This document shows, piece by piece, positions 38,251 to 56,792 of a stretch of DNA of 64,000 bases. This DNA is from Progne subis subis. Lineage: Eukaryota; Chordata; Aves; Passeriformes; Hirundinidae. Each line of letters opens with the position of its first letter. Positions within the stretch are counted from its first letter, which is position 1. The stretch covers positions 2,783,636 through 2,847,635 of the forward strand of contig JAKJHU010000053.1 in assembly GCA_022316685.1 (NCBI GenBank). The letters run 5' to 3'. Under the pieces are notes generated by a model. The model was given only the letters and a program-made list of their open reading frames with translations. It did not search any database and was not told where the DNA came from. A program made the translations under genes and the position numbers.

Positions 38251-38400
38251 AGCTGCCTCCTCCCAGCCGTCAATAAACCATTAGCCTCGAGTCAACAGCG
38301 CTGGCTACGACACACAAACACTCCACTGCCTTTTTCATCCAAAATCAATGTTGTATTTATCTTCATTGATCTACAAGGAAACTGAATGTTTAAAATTACA

Positions 38401-38433
38401 GGGGGTGCAGGGGGGAGGACGGGGAGGGGGGGG
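38401..38433 (+). other. G-quadruplex-type G-run cluster
   Basis: Four separate runs of 5, 6, 4 and 8 G within 33 bp on the plus strand, which is the template strand for FBRSL1 transcription. It lies close to the presumed 3' end of the transcript. Confidence 0.7.
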
Positions 38434-39052
38434 AAACAAGAGTTACAGAGCCAAGAAAATAGTAGCGGATGGCTGAATTAACTAGAGAGAAAAAGCCCAG
38501 GATATATAAAACATGGACACTGAAAAATAAAATAAGGGAAGGGGGGATGGTACAGCAAGTAAAACATGGCAAAATTTACATATGGATGAAAAGTAAAATT
38601 GGAAATAAAAAATAAATCATGCCAAAAAGCAGTTCAAGGCAGAACCACACTGAAACAAACATTTGCTTATGGTCTTCATGTACTATAGATAATATATCAG
38701 AATTTCTTTTTTTTTTTTTTTAATCAACCATTAGACTTTTTTTTTTTTTTTTGCACTCCTAAAATTCTACTTTGTCTTGTATACAGATTCCAATAAGAAC
38801 ACTGCACAATTAGCACAAGGGGTCCACGGAAAATTGTCCTTGCTTGCCAGCGATCCTGCCCACAACACAAAAAAAGAGGAAAAAAAAAAGAAAAAAAAAA
38901 TAAGGAAAGGGTCTGCCACATGGTACTGTGCCAGTTCCATCTGCTTTTGCCAGCTTGAAAAGTAGGAAACCAAAATTCCCTTCCAGGAGCGTGTGTCTTT
39001 CTCTTTCCTTGATGAACTGTCCCTTGTGTTTGTACAAAAAAATTCAGTCTCT

Positions 39053-39055
<3 letters not shown>

Positions 39056-39099
<44 letters not shown>
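39056..39099. repeat. 44-base poly(dT) tract in the FBRSL1 3' UTR
   Basis: Forty-four uninterrupted T on the plus strand, which is 44 A in the FBRSL1 transcript. Shorter T runs surround it (38.71, 38.74, 39.18, 39.20, 39.46 and 40.08-40.13 kb). Confidence 0.95.
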
Positions 39100-39100
<1 letters not shown>

Positions 39101-40206
39101 TTAAACACAAGCATCCTTCTTCCTGTTCACATGCCATTGCCATTCTGTCTCCAGAGCTGCGAGTTGGTTGTTTTTGGGTTGGTTTTTTTTTTTTTTAATT
39201 TTTTTTTTTTTTTAAAACCTTCCTCCCCCCAACATCCACTAAGACCTGCCTCCGAGTTCTTGCATAGTTGAAGTATATATGCCGTACTGAGCTTTCTGAG
39301 TGTGAATTTCTGACTGTGACAAGAGTATGAGTTGTAACCATGTTAACAAATAACCAGAGTGGTTCTAGAAACCATTTTTATAAAGTCTACCTATGTTAAG
39401 AATTTAATATTGGTGTACATTTATATTAACAGAATATTTACAGTTTGTTTTCTTTTTTTTTTTTTTTTTTTGTTTAAAACAAGAAGTCAAAAAAAATTCC
39501 TCTTAAATTTCTGCATAATATAATAAGGCAAAAAACAAACAGTTTTGTACATTATTATTATTATTAATATTTTAATATATATCTGTAACTTCGGTTCCAA
39601 AGTACCAAGGTAAGTGATCAATTGGCCTCAGAAGGGAACCTCACAGTGGACTGTAAAACTACAGTATTTCCATAAATAATACTTTTAAGAAACCCTGGGT
39701 ATTTTTTTCTTAAGGATCTGAGGCCTTTAGAATGCAAATTTAACTAAAAACAAAAGCAAAATTTCTTTTTTTTAAGTGAATAAAGAGCACAAAATTAAAA
39801 AAAATACAAATCCATTAAAAATGTTTCTCACATTTGGGAAAAAATGTACAAACTTGATATTCTTAACTCATTTTTTTTAGCACAGAAACAAAAAACAAAA
39901 CCAAAAATCAATACCTATATATTAAATTCCCATTCTCAGCAACCTTCTTGTTGGAAAGTCCCCAACCCCGTTATTTATGGAAATGTGCTTAACTTCTACA
40001 AATTTTACATTAAAAAAAAAAAAAAAAAAAGTTTACAGCAGTGCATTTTGTAAAAGGTTTGTTGTTTTCTTTTTTTGTTGGTTTTTTTTTTTTTTTCCTT
40101 CTTTTTTCTCCTGTTTGTGTTTTTTTTTTTCTTTGTTGTTGTTGTTGTTTCTTTTGTTTGCTTGCTTGTTTTATGTACAGGTGAGTTTAAAATTCAACGT
40201 TGGGGA

Positions 40207-41441
40207 CTATCGTGCCTCTACTTCTTTGGGGTTCCTAGAGGGGGAATAGTCCCTGGACTCTGAGTTTGTGAGTGGAGTAGTCCTGCGAGGGGAGGCAGGT
40301 CTGGTGCTGCTGGCTGGTACGAGAGGCGGCGGCGCGCTCAGCGCTGCGGTCGGCGGGTTCCTGTTCAAAATCCCGTTGTGCATGGCAGTGGATGGACTCA
40401 GTCTGGGGTAATGCATCCCGCTCAAATGAGGCATGAAGGATGGCACGTGTGCCAGGTGGCTTTCGATGGGGGACGAGTGCAAGTGGTGCATTCTGGCACG
40501 CTCAAGTTCTTCCCGTAAGTGCAAGCGCTCGCGCTCCTCCACTTGCCGCAACCGCTCCTGCTCTCGGCGGGCTTCCAGAAGGTTCTCGTGGTTGTAGTCG
40601 TGCGGTTCCCTGTCTCTGTAGGAACGCTCGTGGTCATAAAAGCCGGAGGTGGTAGGAAACCTATGGATAGGATCTGTCCGGAGCTGGAAGTCCATTCGAC
40701 GGTGCAGGTCTAAGCTCCGGTAGGCATCACGCAACGGGTCCCTCATCGGGTCCCAGGAAAATCCGGGATGCGGCAGCCTCTCTCTTCCTGACAAAGGGTT
40801 CATGCCTATGAGCGGGGTCATCATCCTGCTGCGGTCCAGGACGTTCATGTTGTTCATCTGGTGCACGCTGCCCATGGAGATGGGCATGGAGGCAGCCATC
40901 GAGTGAGGCAATGGTAATCCATGGAGAGTGGGCGGTGGGGGATGCTCCACTGACCGGGAGTGCTGGGAAGGCTCAGACCCAACCACTAGCACATCACTGT
41001 CTTCCTTCCTCTCCTCCTTGACTTTGATGTCGTTCTTAATCTTCTGGAGGTCGCTGGGAAGCTCTGTCTTTCTCTCCATGTCCTTGCTCATGAGATTGGT
41101 AAGCTTCAGGCTCTCACTTAGTGCAGGTTTGCTGTATGGGGATACAGACTGGATTACTGGCTTTGTGTTGTCCTCAGAGGGTCTCTTATCATGGCTTGGA
41201 GTTTCCTTCACTGGGGAACGGCTCTCTTTGATCTTGTGTTCAGCTATGGGCGGCTCTCTCAGGCGGTCAGGGTGCTCTCGCTCGGGCTCCTTGGACCTCT
41301 CCCTGTCCCCGAGGCTGACCTGCCTGATGGGATCGCTGGAGCTCTGGCTGTTGCTGCGGATGAGATTGCTTATCTGGTGCGTCACTGGGGCCTGATGCCG
41401 GCGAGGATCTGTTCGAATGTCTGTTTTTATCCATGAGGTCT
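40207..41441 (-). CDS. FBRSL1: FBRSL1 terminal coding exon (with apparent frameshift)
   Basis: FBRSL1 is a nuclear AUTS2-family protein associated with PCGF3/5 Polycomb complexes and neural development. The acceptor is CTTTTTACAG before 41441. The exon opens as RDLMDKNRHSNRSSPASGP in the phase set by the preceding exon, then must shift to the frame reading VTHQISNLIRSNSQSSSDP to continue. From there one frame runs to the stop. It includes KVKEER (a SUMO-type motif), RMMTPLIGMNPLSGRERLP, WDPMRDPLRDAYRSLDLHRR, REPHDYNHENLLEARREQER, an Arg/Glu-rich probable helix, MHYPRLSP, NPPTAALSAPPPLVPASS, SPRRTTPL and the family C-terminus KEVEAR. The exon is 1235 nt, one base more than the flanking phases allow. 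The conserved tail is complete. Confidence 0.93.
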
Positions 41442-43450
41442 CTGTAAAAAGACAGCAGGTACATCCTTGGTTATGTGTGAACAAACACACGTGTGATGTT
41501 GGGCATGCAGAGTTCTGTGCCCGGTTGTACACTTTGAGATTACTCAGGAAAGGACTTAGAAAGGTCTACAAACATCAGCTACAGCTGTGATGTTATGCTA
41601 AAAGATATGCACTAACTACCTTTACATACTTCAAAGACAAAAAAAAAAGTTAAACGTTCACAAATGTAGGACTAAACTGTATATGTGGCTGGAAGAGTAC
41701 TAATTCACCCTAAGACCATTTCACTGAGAAATGTAGGGAAAGAATAATTCTGGACCGCTTATTCTTCTTTAAAAAAAGCTTATCGTGTGTTCATGTGTAT
41801 ATCTTGCTGCCAGACAACGACCCTCTCAGCTGTAATACTTGGGTGTCTTTCCTAAAACACAGAACCAGGCACACAAAACAGAAGCCTAGAGAAATGTATG
41901 CAGGTCCTTCCCAAGTCAGCCTCATTGACTGGAAGCAGCCATAAGGTGAAGCAGATTTTCTTATGGAACTGCAAGGCTTTTTGTTGCTGGCAGTTCTTGC
42001 AGGTAAGCCAGGTGCTTCAGGAGAAACATCCTTGAGTTGGCCACAAAACTGAGCAACTGAGCTGTGTTTCAAGAGGACCTGCTGTGATAAACAAAGGGTC
42101 TGATGACAACATCGATGGTTTAGAAAGAGAGGCACAAAGGTTTACATTTCCAACTCCATCTCTGCCTCGAGCAAGCCAATTAGTCACAGTTAATCCCACC
42201 TTTTTAACAGGGGAATAAATAATGCTCACCTTCTAAAAGCACTTTGCTCTGAATGAGAGACACTTTAAATGCAAAATATTATTGTGTGATTGAGAGAACT
42301 GCATTATGCAGCTGAGAGGCTCACTGATGCCCAAGTTTTATGTTGTGTTTGGTTTTGAGAGCTGTAAGACCTGAGTGGTGAAAGCGGGAGGTGTTTTGGG
42401 GAGCTGTGGAAGTATTTATCCCTTATGATTACATTTGCTAACCTAGCTTTCTTCCTCTGTGGTAGTCCTAATTGCTGGTCAAAGATGTGCTTTATTAAAA
42501 CCATGGCCAAAGAGGGATGCTGGGGACAGCTTAAGCTAAATTAATAGAAGAGTAATAGAGCTGTTAACCCCTGTGTGAACATCCTTGACAGTAGAGTAAC
42601 CTTGGTCTGCAAATGAATTCCACTGGAGCTAACAAGGGATACCTTTCCTACCTGAACGAAATCTGTGCAAGGATGTCAGACAATTCAACATGTAAAGGAA
42701 GAAGATTTTCAGCCTACTGCTTCCATATCATCTTGTTCACCGGTACTGCCTGAAAAATCTCATTAAAAGCACTCCAGCAAACTAAGAACCCCTATCACTA
42801 GTCAAGCACACACATCTAAGACTTGCAGGCTGTTATTGCCTACAAAGAAGTAGCCTGTTGGAGACAAGTGGGCTCTGAAATATAAAGGGCTTCACAGCTT
42901 CAAAATCATGTAACTAGGAGCTAATGAAGTAACTATAGCCCAGGTGATACAGGCCTGTCATTGTTAATAAGGGCTTGCCTTTAAAATCAGTTTTACTAAT
43001 GGATTCATGCACACTGCTCCAGCAACAGGCATTTGCATTTTTATCTCGTTAATGTCCAGCTAACATTTGAATTCATCAGCACATCTGTACATTAATGAGA
43101 ACTATGACTGTCTCCAAAGGACCCATTGCCATTTCAGAATACACAGCCATCCCAAAGCAGTTGCGCTGAAAACAACCAAGTTTTCAGTACACTGAAAACA
43201 CAGCAACACACTCAACTCCTCAGCCTGGTGCATTCTGTTAATCAACGAGCAGGGACTGGGTTACCATATTTCCACAGAATACAAATCCTAAAAGGCAAAG
43301 AGGAATTTTTTGGTGTTGCAAGTACCTGTGCTTATCTGAGAAAAAGGCCTATCAGCTGATTTAAGGATCAGCAACATTTCAGGGAAAACAGAAGAAATAC
43401 AGAGGAAAAAGAGTCCCAGGAGGAAGTGGTCAGGAGCCCACAGTGCTCAC
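41442..43450 (-). other. FBRSL1: FBRSL1 last intron
   Basis: A 2.0-kb intron with matching GTGAGC donor and TTTTTACAG acceptor. A stretch near 42.17-42.27 kb weakly resembles an old SINE end, but this was not accepted. Nothing else is recognised. Confidence 0.8.
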
Positions 43451-43691
43451 CTCTCTTTGTCTCTGTCGTCTTTACTCAGAGAAAGATCTCTCTTCTCGGG
43501 CTCCCGCTCCCGCTCTCTGTCCCTGTCATGGTTTGTCACCGAGGAGCTTCGCTCCGAATCCGTGGGCTTGGGCCACTGTGGAGGCGTTGGGAAGGACGGC
43601 GGGGTCCGGTGGAGTCTATTCCATGGCTCATGGGGGTTATTGAAATTCTGCAGGTTTGGGCCATCTTTGTGAGTAAAAATGTTGTTGTGAG
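43451..43691 (-). CDS. FBRSL1: FBRSL1 exon with the [20 protein letters not shown] block
   Basis: A 241-nt exon. The acceptor is TATTCTAG before 43691 and the donor GAGAG before GTGAGC. It encodes [16 protein letters not shown], then [20 protein letters not shown], then [20 protein letters not shown] and an alternating Arg/Glu-rich end ([21 protein letters not shown]). [20 protein letters not shown] is a family signature. WPKP followed by a short acidic/Ser stretch and TNHDR points to FBRSL1 rather than AUTS2, which has WLKP. Phase in is 1 and phase out is 2; both fit the neighbours. Confidence 0.95.
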
Positions 43692-46205
<2,514 letters not shown>

Positions 46206-46283
46206 CTGCCAAGTGGTTCGTAGGCAGGAAACTGCTGTGGTGAGGTGAGGGACCAAAAGGGGTGGTGGCTGGATGTGTTGCAC
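46206..46283 (-). CDS. FBRSL1: FBRSL1 exon, TPFGPSPHHSSFLP segment
   Basis: A 78-nt exon, with acceptor TTCTCACAG and donor GGCAG before GTAAGT. It encodes GATHPATTPFGPSPHHSSFL and then PTNHLA. This corresponds to the TPFGPPPHHSNFL block of AUTS2. It enters with one base supplied by the previous exon and leaves one base for the next. Confidence 0.93.
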
Positions 46284-51679
<5,396 letters not shown>

Positions 51680-51709
51680 TCTTACTGGAGGCCTATAAGG
51701 GTCTGACAC
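51680..51709 (-). CDS. FBRSL1: FBRSL1 30-nt microexon
   Basis: Encodes VSDPYRPPVR, which aligns with LTDPFRPMLR of AUTS2 just before KPGKW. The acceptor is TTTTTCCATAG before 51709. The donor lies in a run of overlapping GTAAG motifs (GTAAGAGTAAGTAAGG). The strongest site, GTAAGT, gives the 30-nt exon; a site 6 nt upstream would drop Val-Arg in frame. It is a symmetric phase-0 exon of microexon size. Confidence 0.9.
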
Positions 51710-52273
51710 CTATGGAAAAAGCAGAAATAAAACAATCAGTCTTTCTAAAACTAGCCAATATACAGAAAGGTGGGGAATTTCCTTCCTCTGAACAAGTAAA
51801 AGCATTTAGAAAGCAATGCTCCAGAGAAGTCCCCTGTGACACGAGAAACCTAAAGGGCTTAAAGAAGGCTTAAAACTTCTCTTTCATTCCTTGAACCAAA
51901 CTCAGCAGAATTTTATGATAAACAAAGCAGCTTCATGCCAGCAACTGAACAGCGCCAGTGCTTTTCTGGACCTTGTAATTATTCTGAAATGGAGCGCATA
52001 AAACTACTCTCCAAGCAATACTTAAAGGAAAGACATTGAAGGGGTTTCCTGCCCCACTTTCCTCAGACTTTTGAAAGAAGCCAATACATCCCTCTGAATT
52101 CACAACTAGTGGAGATTACTGTCTCACCAGAAAGACAACTTCTCTCCTCACTGCATGTTCCCAGTCTAGAAGGCCAATTTGCTCTCCAGCTTGCTCTCCT
52201 TTTTATACCAGCAATCACTGTGTTTACTGTAAACCCAGATAAGCTGAAAAGAAGTTTATACATTGTTGCCTAC
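51710..52273 (-). other. FBRSL1: FBRSL1 intron
   Basis: About 560 bp with nothing recognised in it. Confidence 0.85.
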
Positions 52274-52345
52274 CCCTGGAGTCTTCTGCAGCAGCGTATG
52301 GTGGACTGTGCCTGGTCTACCTGCTACATCAATAGGGTTTGAAGT
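52274..52345 (-). CDS. FBRSL1: FBRSL1 exon, [20 protein letters not shown]
   Basis: A 72-nt exon encoding 24 residues, T then [20 protein letters not shown] then TPG. The acceptor is CTTTCAG and the donor CCAGGG before GTAGGC. It matches the AUTS2 block [20 protein letters not shown]. It is phase 0 on both sides. The family's DPR ending is replaced by TPG here. Confidence 0.95.
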
Positions 52346-54301
52346 CTGAAAGACAAGAAGAGAGCATGAATAATACTGTATCACACCAGTGGTACATTTA
52401 ACATCTCTATCTGATGTTAACAGCATTAATTAGTCCATGTTTGCACTGCGCTTTGAACACGCATATTGCTACATTAGTGCTAAATGTTATCTCCTTCTGA
52501 CAGCCCACAGCATTTAACCACCATATCATTTATTATTATTGAGCAGCAGTAACAGTATTCCAGTACTCCTAAGCCCTGCTGAGATCACACCCCGTTGTGC
52601 TGTGCATGTGCATGGGAAGAGACAGTCCCTGCCCCCCAAGCTTATTCTTTAGACAAAACAGGCAGGAGGCAGGAGAGAGAATGCGAGAGGTGGCCTGACT
52701 ACCTCCATTTTCCAGGCAGCAACCGGCACAGCAGTCAGGAACAGAATAACCTGAGCATCCCAGTTCCACATTCCACACACTGGACCGTGGCCCCTTCCTA
52801 ACTGGGGCCAGGTAACACACTGCCTGAACCAGCAACAGCCCATCTATTTGCTTCGACAAGGCAAAAATGAGAAACCTTAGAAGGTGCTTGTGGGCCTTTT
52901 ATAGCTTTGCATTGTTTACCCCGTCATTTTCCAGCAAGAATTAAACACCTCATTGAACGAATCCCTGTTCCTCCTCCTCCTCCTCCGGATCCCACCTGTT
53001 GTCCTGTCCTAGATGATCCCCAAGAACTCGTTCATCTCCTCACCCTGGCATTCATCCATCTCCCACTCCCTGAGCAACTGCACCTGGTGCCTCCGCACAG
53101 CTGAGTGCAGAGGGGTTAAACCTCATTTCCCAAGAGATTATTTCACTCATGTTTTAGGTCAAATTATAGCAGATTTCGAACACTACAAGGCACGAGTATA
53201 ATCCTGGGTGTGGGAGGGAAGGTAGGTTTTAGTTTGTCTAAGGCTACATTAACTTCCAGATTCATTAAAAACAGAATTCTCATGTGTGTGTGTAGGTAAA
53301 TCAATGCACTCCCCAGGCAGATTGGGGCTCTCAGGGCCTCTCTGACAGTTGAGGTAGATATAAGGTGGCAAATAAGTTAAAACTTTCATACAGGCAAGAG
53401 CTTTAAGATCACAACATGTTAATAGCATGGTGTCATCCTGTCCTTTTGTCCCCTGGAGAAAGACGTGAATGCTTCCTCCAGCAAAGTAAACTGAATACTT
53501 CTGACCTTTTCAAGTCCTTAGCTTGTGAGAAATGGCCTTCAGGAAACTCACTGAGAAATTTACCGTCAGCCTGGATTTATGTGCAGTGGACTCACACGCA
53601 CAGCTGTAGGCAAATGACATGGGAAGGGGAAAAACAAAACCAAGATCTCTGCTTTGGAAAGCAAGAAGTGCAGGAGTCAGAGTGCCAAAACCAAATCATC
53701 AGGCCTGTAGTGATTATGCAGGCTTTAGTCAAACAGCCTGGGAGGGAGAGACCACGGAAGAACGATGCAGTAACGATGACTGCAGTGGCTTTGCCTGGAG
53801 TTTAGCTCTGCCTCCTCTGGGAAACTGGAAAGTAACGTGCCAAAGCAGCAGATCCCTTTTTCAACCTATCCCTCTCTTTTTCGGATGTTACATTGTATGT
53901 AAATACTGCACTGTGCAGGGATCAAATGATGTCAGTGATTAACCACAGCACCAGAGTGGGACCTTGCACTGCTTAAACTCAAGCTAGCGAATGTTGGATG
54001 TATCTAAACTGAATCAAAAGGTAGTTATAACAGCACTAGGAACTGCTTAAAAATGTAAAGGGTCTGTGCTCCCTTTTTCTTTCTCACCATGTAACTGCTC
54101 CTTGGCCTAATGGTATTTTACAGTGAATTTGTGAAGCTCTGTAGTGAAGATGGAAAGCAGAAGAAGGTGCCATTGGTGTAGCAGCAGCAGCTCCTCTTGA
54201 ACAGGAAGGAGCCTTATGGCAAAACAGCCCTGGCTGCACGTGAGCAAAATTTCTCCAATTCCACCTTATTCCTGCAGCTCCTTTTCTTAGAAAATCAAGC
54301 T

Positions 54302-54325
54302 CACACCCTGACTACTCAGGGTGTG
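54302..54325. repeat. Perfect 10-bp inverted repeat with 4-nt loop
   Basis: CACACCCTGA, then CTAC, then TCAGGGTGTG. The arms are exact reverse complements. It is intronic in FBRSL1, and no poly-T or precursor-like extension follows. Confidence 0.9.
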
Positions 54326-55159
54326 TAGAGATTCCCTGTCATCCCTTGCAAGAGTAACAACAATTAACACTGACAGACAAACTCCATCAAGGGACGAACA
54401 TGTTCTGTCCCTCTTGTTCACTCTGTTTCCATGAACTGCTCCTTCCCTAGGCCTGCAGCCACCACACACAAAACTGCCTCTGAACAAAGCCGTTTTCGAG
54501 ACTTGGCTATTTGTAATGTATCCCGAAAACAAAACAATGTCATGGATTCGATGGGCACTGAGGAAATCCTCTGGCTTCCACTAAAGGCATGAAGTTAAGG
54601 GGGAAGGGTGTGGAAGGCCTTATTTGCAGCAGTTGCTGATTACTGACTTCCACTGATGTCAGCGAGACCGCTGAGGGAAGCACATCCCACAGACCTGTAG
54701 GGTATGGAAATCACCTTCCAAATGCAAACAGCAATGACCTGGCTACAGTGCTGGTCCTTCAAGCCTTCTTACCCAGTAGCAAAGTTCTATGGAAATGCAG
54801 TTCAAGATCAGAAATCTCTAAAATCACAGCATGTAAGGACGCTGAACATGTCACCTTACAAACGGAGTACATGCTCCGTTTTCAAACAAACGCTATACAG
54901 ATACAATGCATTATTTCTTGTTTGGAGAGATTTAACAGTTTTGGTACATTTAAAAATAGTTAATAAAAAGAACATATCTGGGAGGGAACAAAAAAAGCAG
55001 TGCACACCACAGAATTTGCCAAAAAATGGGGGTTATGATGGCAACATTTCCAAACGCCAATCAGTGCTAGTTGTAACGACATGTTACAGCTGCAGGGTAC
55101 CTTTCAAACACATCTCAAAGAAGCTTGCAGGCATTAATTAACCCTTATAAAACCCACTG

Positions 55160-55290
55160 CAAGGTAACTTTATAGATGAGGAAGCTGAGGAACAGAAGGT
55201 TTAAGCGACTTGCCCAAGGTCAGACAGTGTTGGAGCTGGGAATAAAAATTCAGCTCCTTCAAATTGCTCTACCCATTTCCAGCAGTCTCT
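55160..55290 (+). repeat. MIR SINE
   Basis: The plus strand reads ATAGATGAGGAAGCTGAGG, then AACAGAAGGTTTAAGCGACT, then TGCCCAAGGTCAGACAG and GGAGCTGGGA. This follows the core and 3' half of the MIR consensus (ACAGATGAGGAAACTGAGGC, GGTTAAGTAACTTGCCCAAG) almost base for base. MIR activity predates the mammal-bird split, so such good preservation is notable. Confidence 0.85.
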
Positions 55291-55587
55291 CCCTATTGTT
55301 CCCACACTTGTGCAGTCAAATTCTCATTGTTTTTTCTGGGAATAAACACAGTTTATCTTTTGCAATCTCAGACCATTAGATTTATAAAATGGTTTGGGAC
55401 TCATCGGTCTATTATGAGCTGTAAATATTTCAATCAAAATAATGCACTTCACTGTATGCTTCTCCTCTAGTTTCAGCAGACCTCCCAAGTGAACCACTAC
55501 ATCCTTTCCAAGGAAGGATCTGCAGTGCCAAGAGAAAATTTCTGCTAAAGTGTTGGCTGCTTTGTGCAGAGGATGCTCACAGTTCTG

Positions 55588-55650
55588 CGGGGTGATCCTT
55601 TCCAACCCTGTGCTGCACTTCTGCTATTCAAATCATGTGCTGCAAAATCA
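55588..55650 (+). repeat. CR1-like LINE 3' end remnant
   Basis: TGATCCTTTCCAACCCTGTG followed by a CTATTCAAATCATG-like end resembles the avian CR1 3' terminus (GGTCCCTTCCAACCC ... ATTCTATGATTCTATG). Short and diverged. Confidence 0.35.
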
Positions 55651-55818
<168 letters not shown>

Positions 55819-56741
55819 CTACAAAAGAAAAAGAGATGCTTATGTCACAGGATGACTTGAACAATAATGGAGGTAGGTGCCAAGCCTGGCACACACAAAA
55901 ATATTACTGTGCTGAACAAGTGCCACAGTGAAAATACATACAAATTTGCTTTTGAAATTTTTAAGAGCAAATCCAAAACTTGAAAAATGCACTCATCTGA
56001 TCAATTTTCTAGATAGTGCTGAATGAGTGTGCCTTTAAAAATTGTGGACTATTGCAAGAAGCACAGGGCATAATTTGGGGTTTATGTTCACTTTCATTAA
56101 CTTTGCATTTTTCTGCTGTTGCAAACAAATTGATCCTGTTTTGAAATGTGACCTGCTTTAATTTTTAAAGCAAAAGGAACCACAAGATGCTGCGCTGCAC
56201 TCTAACCACAGGCCACATGCACACCACCTTGTAGATGTGTAGGCTGGGGTGAAATTTTGCTTAGGCCTCTCCTGAGCACACACAGTAGTTTTACAAGTCC
56301 CAAAACATGTAGTTTTTTTGTGCTTTGGAGCAGTGGGGAGCACCAGGAAGAAACCACCAGTCTGACTTACTCCTGTGACCTGAGCAAAAACTTGTGAAAG
56401 AGCCATGCACTCCGGGCTGCTGCACTGGGAGAAGCACCAGCTGCAAAGGTACTGCAACGACCACTGATTGAGCAATTCCTGCGCATTCCCTGCCATCCCA
56501 GGCACAGCCATACAGAGCCGCAGCAGCAAAAATGCAGGAGACAGAGAATTTAAAAATAGTAATAATAATAAAAAAAAAAAAAGCCCAAAGAAAACTTGGT
56601 ACCTTAAAAACATAAAAATCAAGGGGGAAAAAGAGCTTTAGAAATGAATGGATCAAAACGCTACTCATCAATTGAAAACAAGCAAAAGAAGAGCAAGCAG
56701 AACCATTAACAAAGAAACCAAGGAGAAAGGTGAGCACTCAC
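55819..56741 (-). other. FBRSL1: FBRSL1 intron
   Basis: About 920 bp. A long minus-strand frame here (56291-56737) is hydrophobic and unspliced, and I take it as chance. An A-rich run lies near 56.56-56.58 kb. Confidence 0.8.
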
Positions 56742-56792
56742 GTTGGAATGTCGAAAGTAAGGGTTGTCTAATTTGGGAGCGTACTTGTCAAA
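56742..56792 (-). CDS. FBRSL1: FBRSL1 51-nt exon, FDKYAPKLDNPYFRHSN
   Basis: A short symmetric exon encoding 17 residues, FDKYAPKLDNPYFRHSN. It matches FDKYPTKVDPFYRHS of AUTS2. The acceptor is CTTTCCAG before 56792 and the donor CCAAC before GTGAGT. Confidence 0.95.

Larger units (their letters stand above)
38335..40206 (-). other. FBRSL1: FBRSL1 3' untranslated region
   Basis: Continuous with the stop codon and AT-rich, with many long A tracts on the sense strand. The probable end is near 38.33 kb: on the minus strand GATAAA (about 38354-38359) is followed downstream by a GT-rich TGTTTGTGTGTCG. This is a weak signal variant, and shorter forms using ATTAAA near 39.4 or 39.57 kb are possible. 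A Pumilio-type TGTAAATA lies near 39434-39441 on the sense strand. Confidence 0.55.

Noticed and set aside
38724..39143. Lys-rich frames near 39 kb
   Set aside because: They are translations of homopolymer tracts in the FBRSL1 3' UTR.
41442..41532. Methionine start of the long FBRSL1 frame at 41532
   Set aside because: This part lies upstream of a good acceptor and is intronic. The frame opens there only because the exon frame runs on by chance.
42165..42270. Old SINE-like segment (GGGGAATAAATAATGCTCACC)
   Set aside because: Suggestive of a MIR-type 3' half, but too diverged to call.
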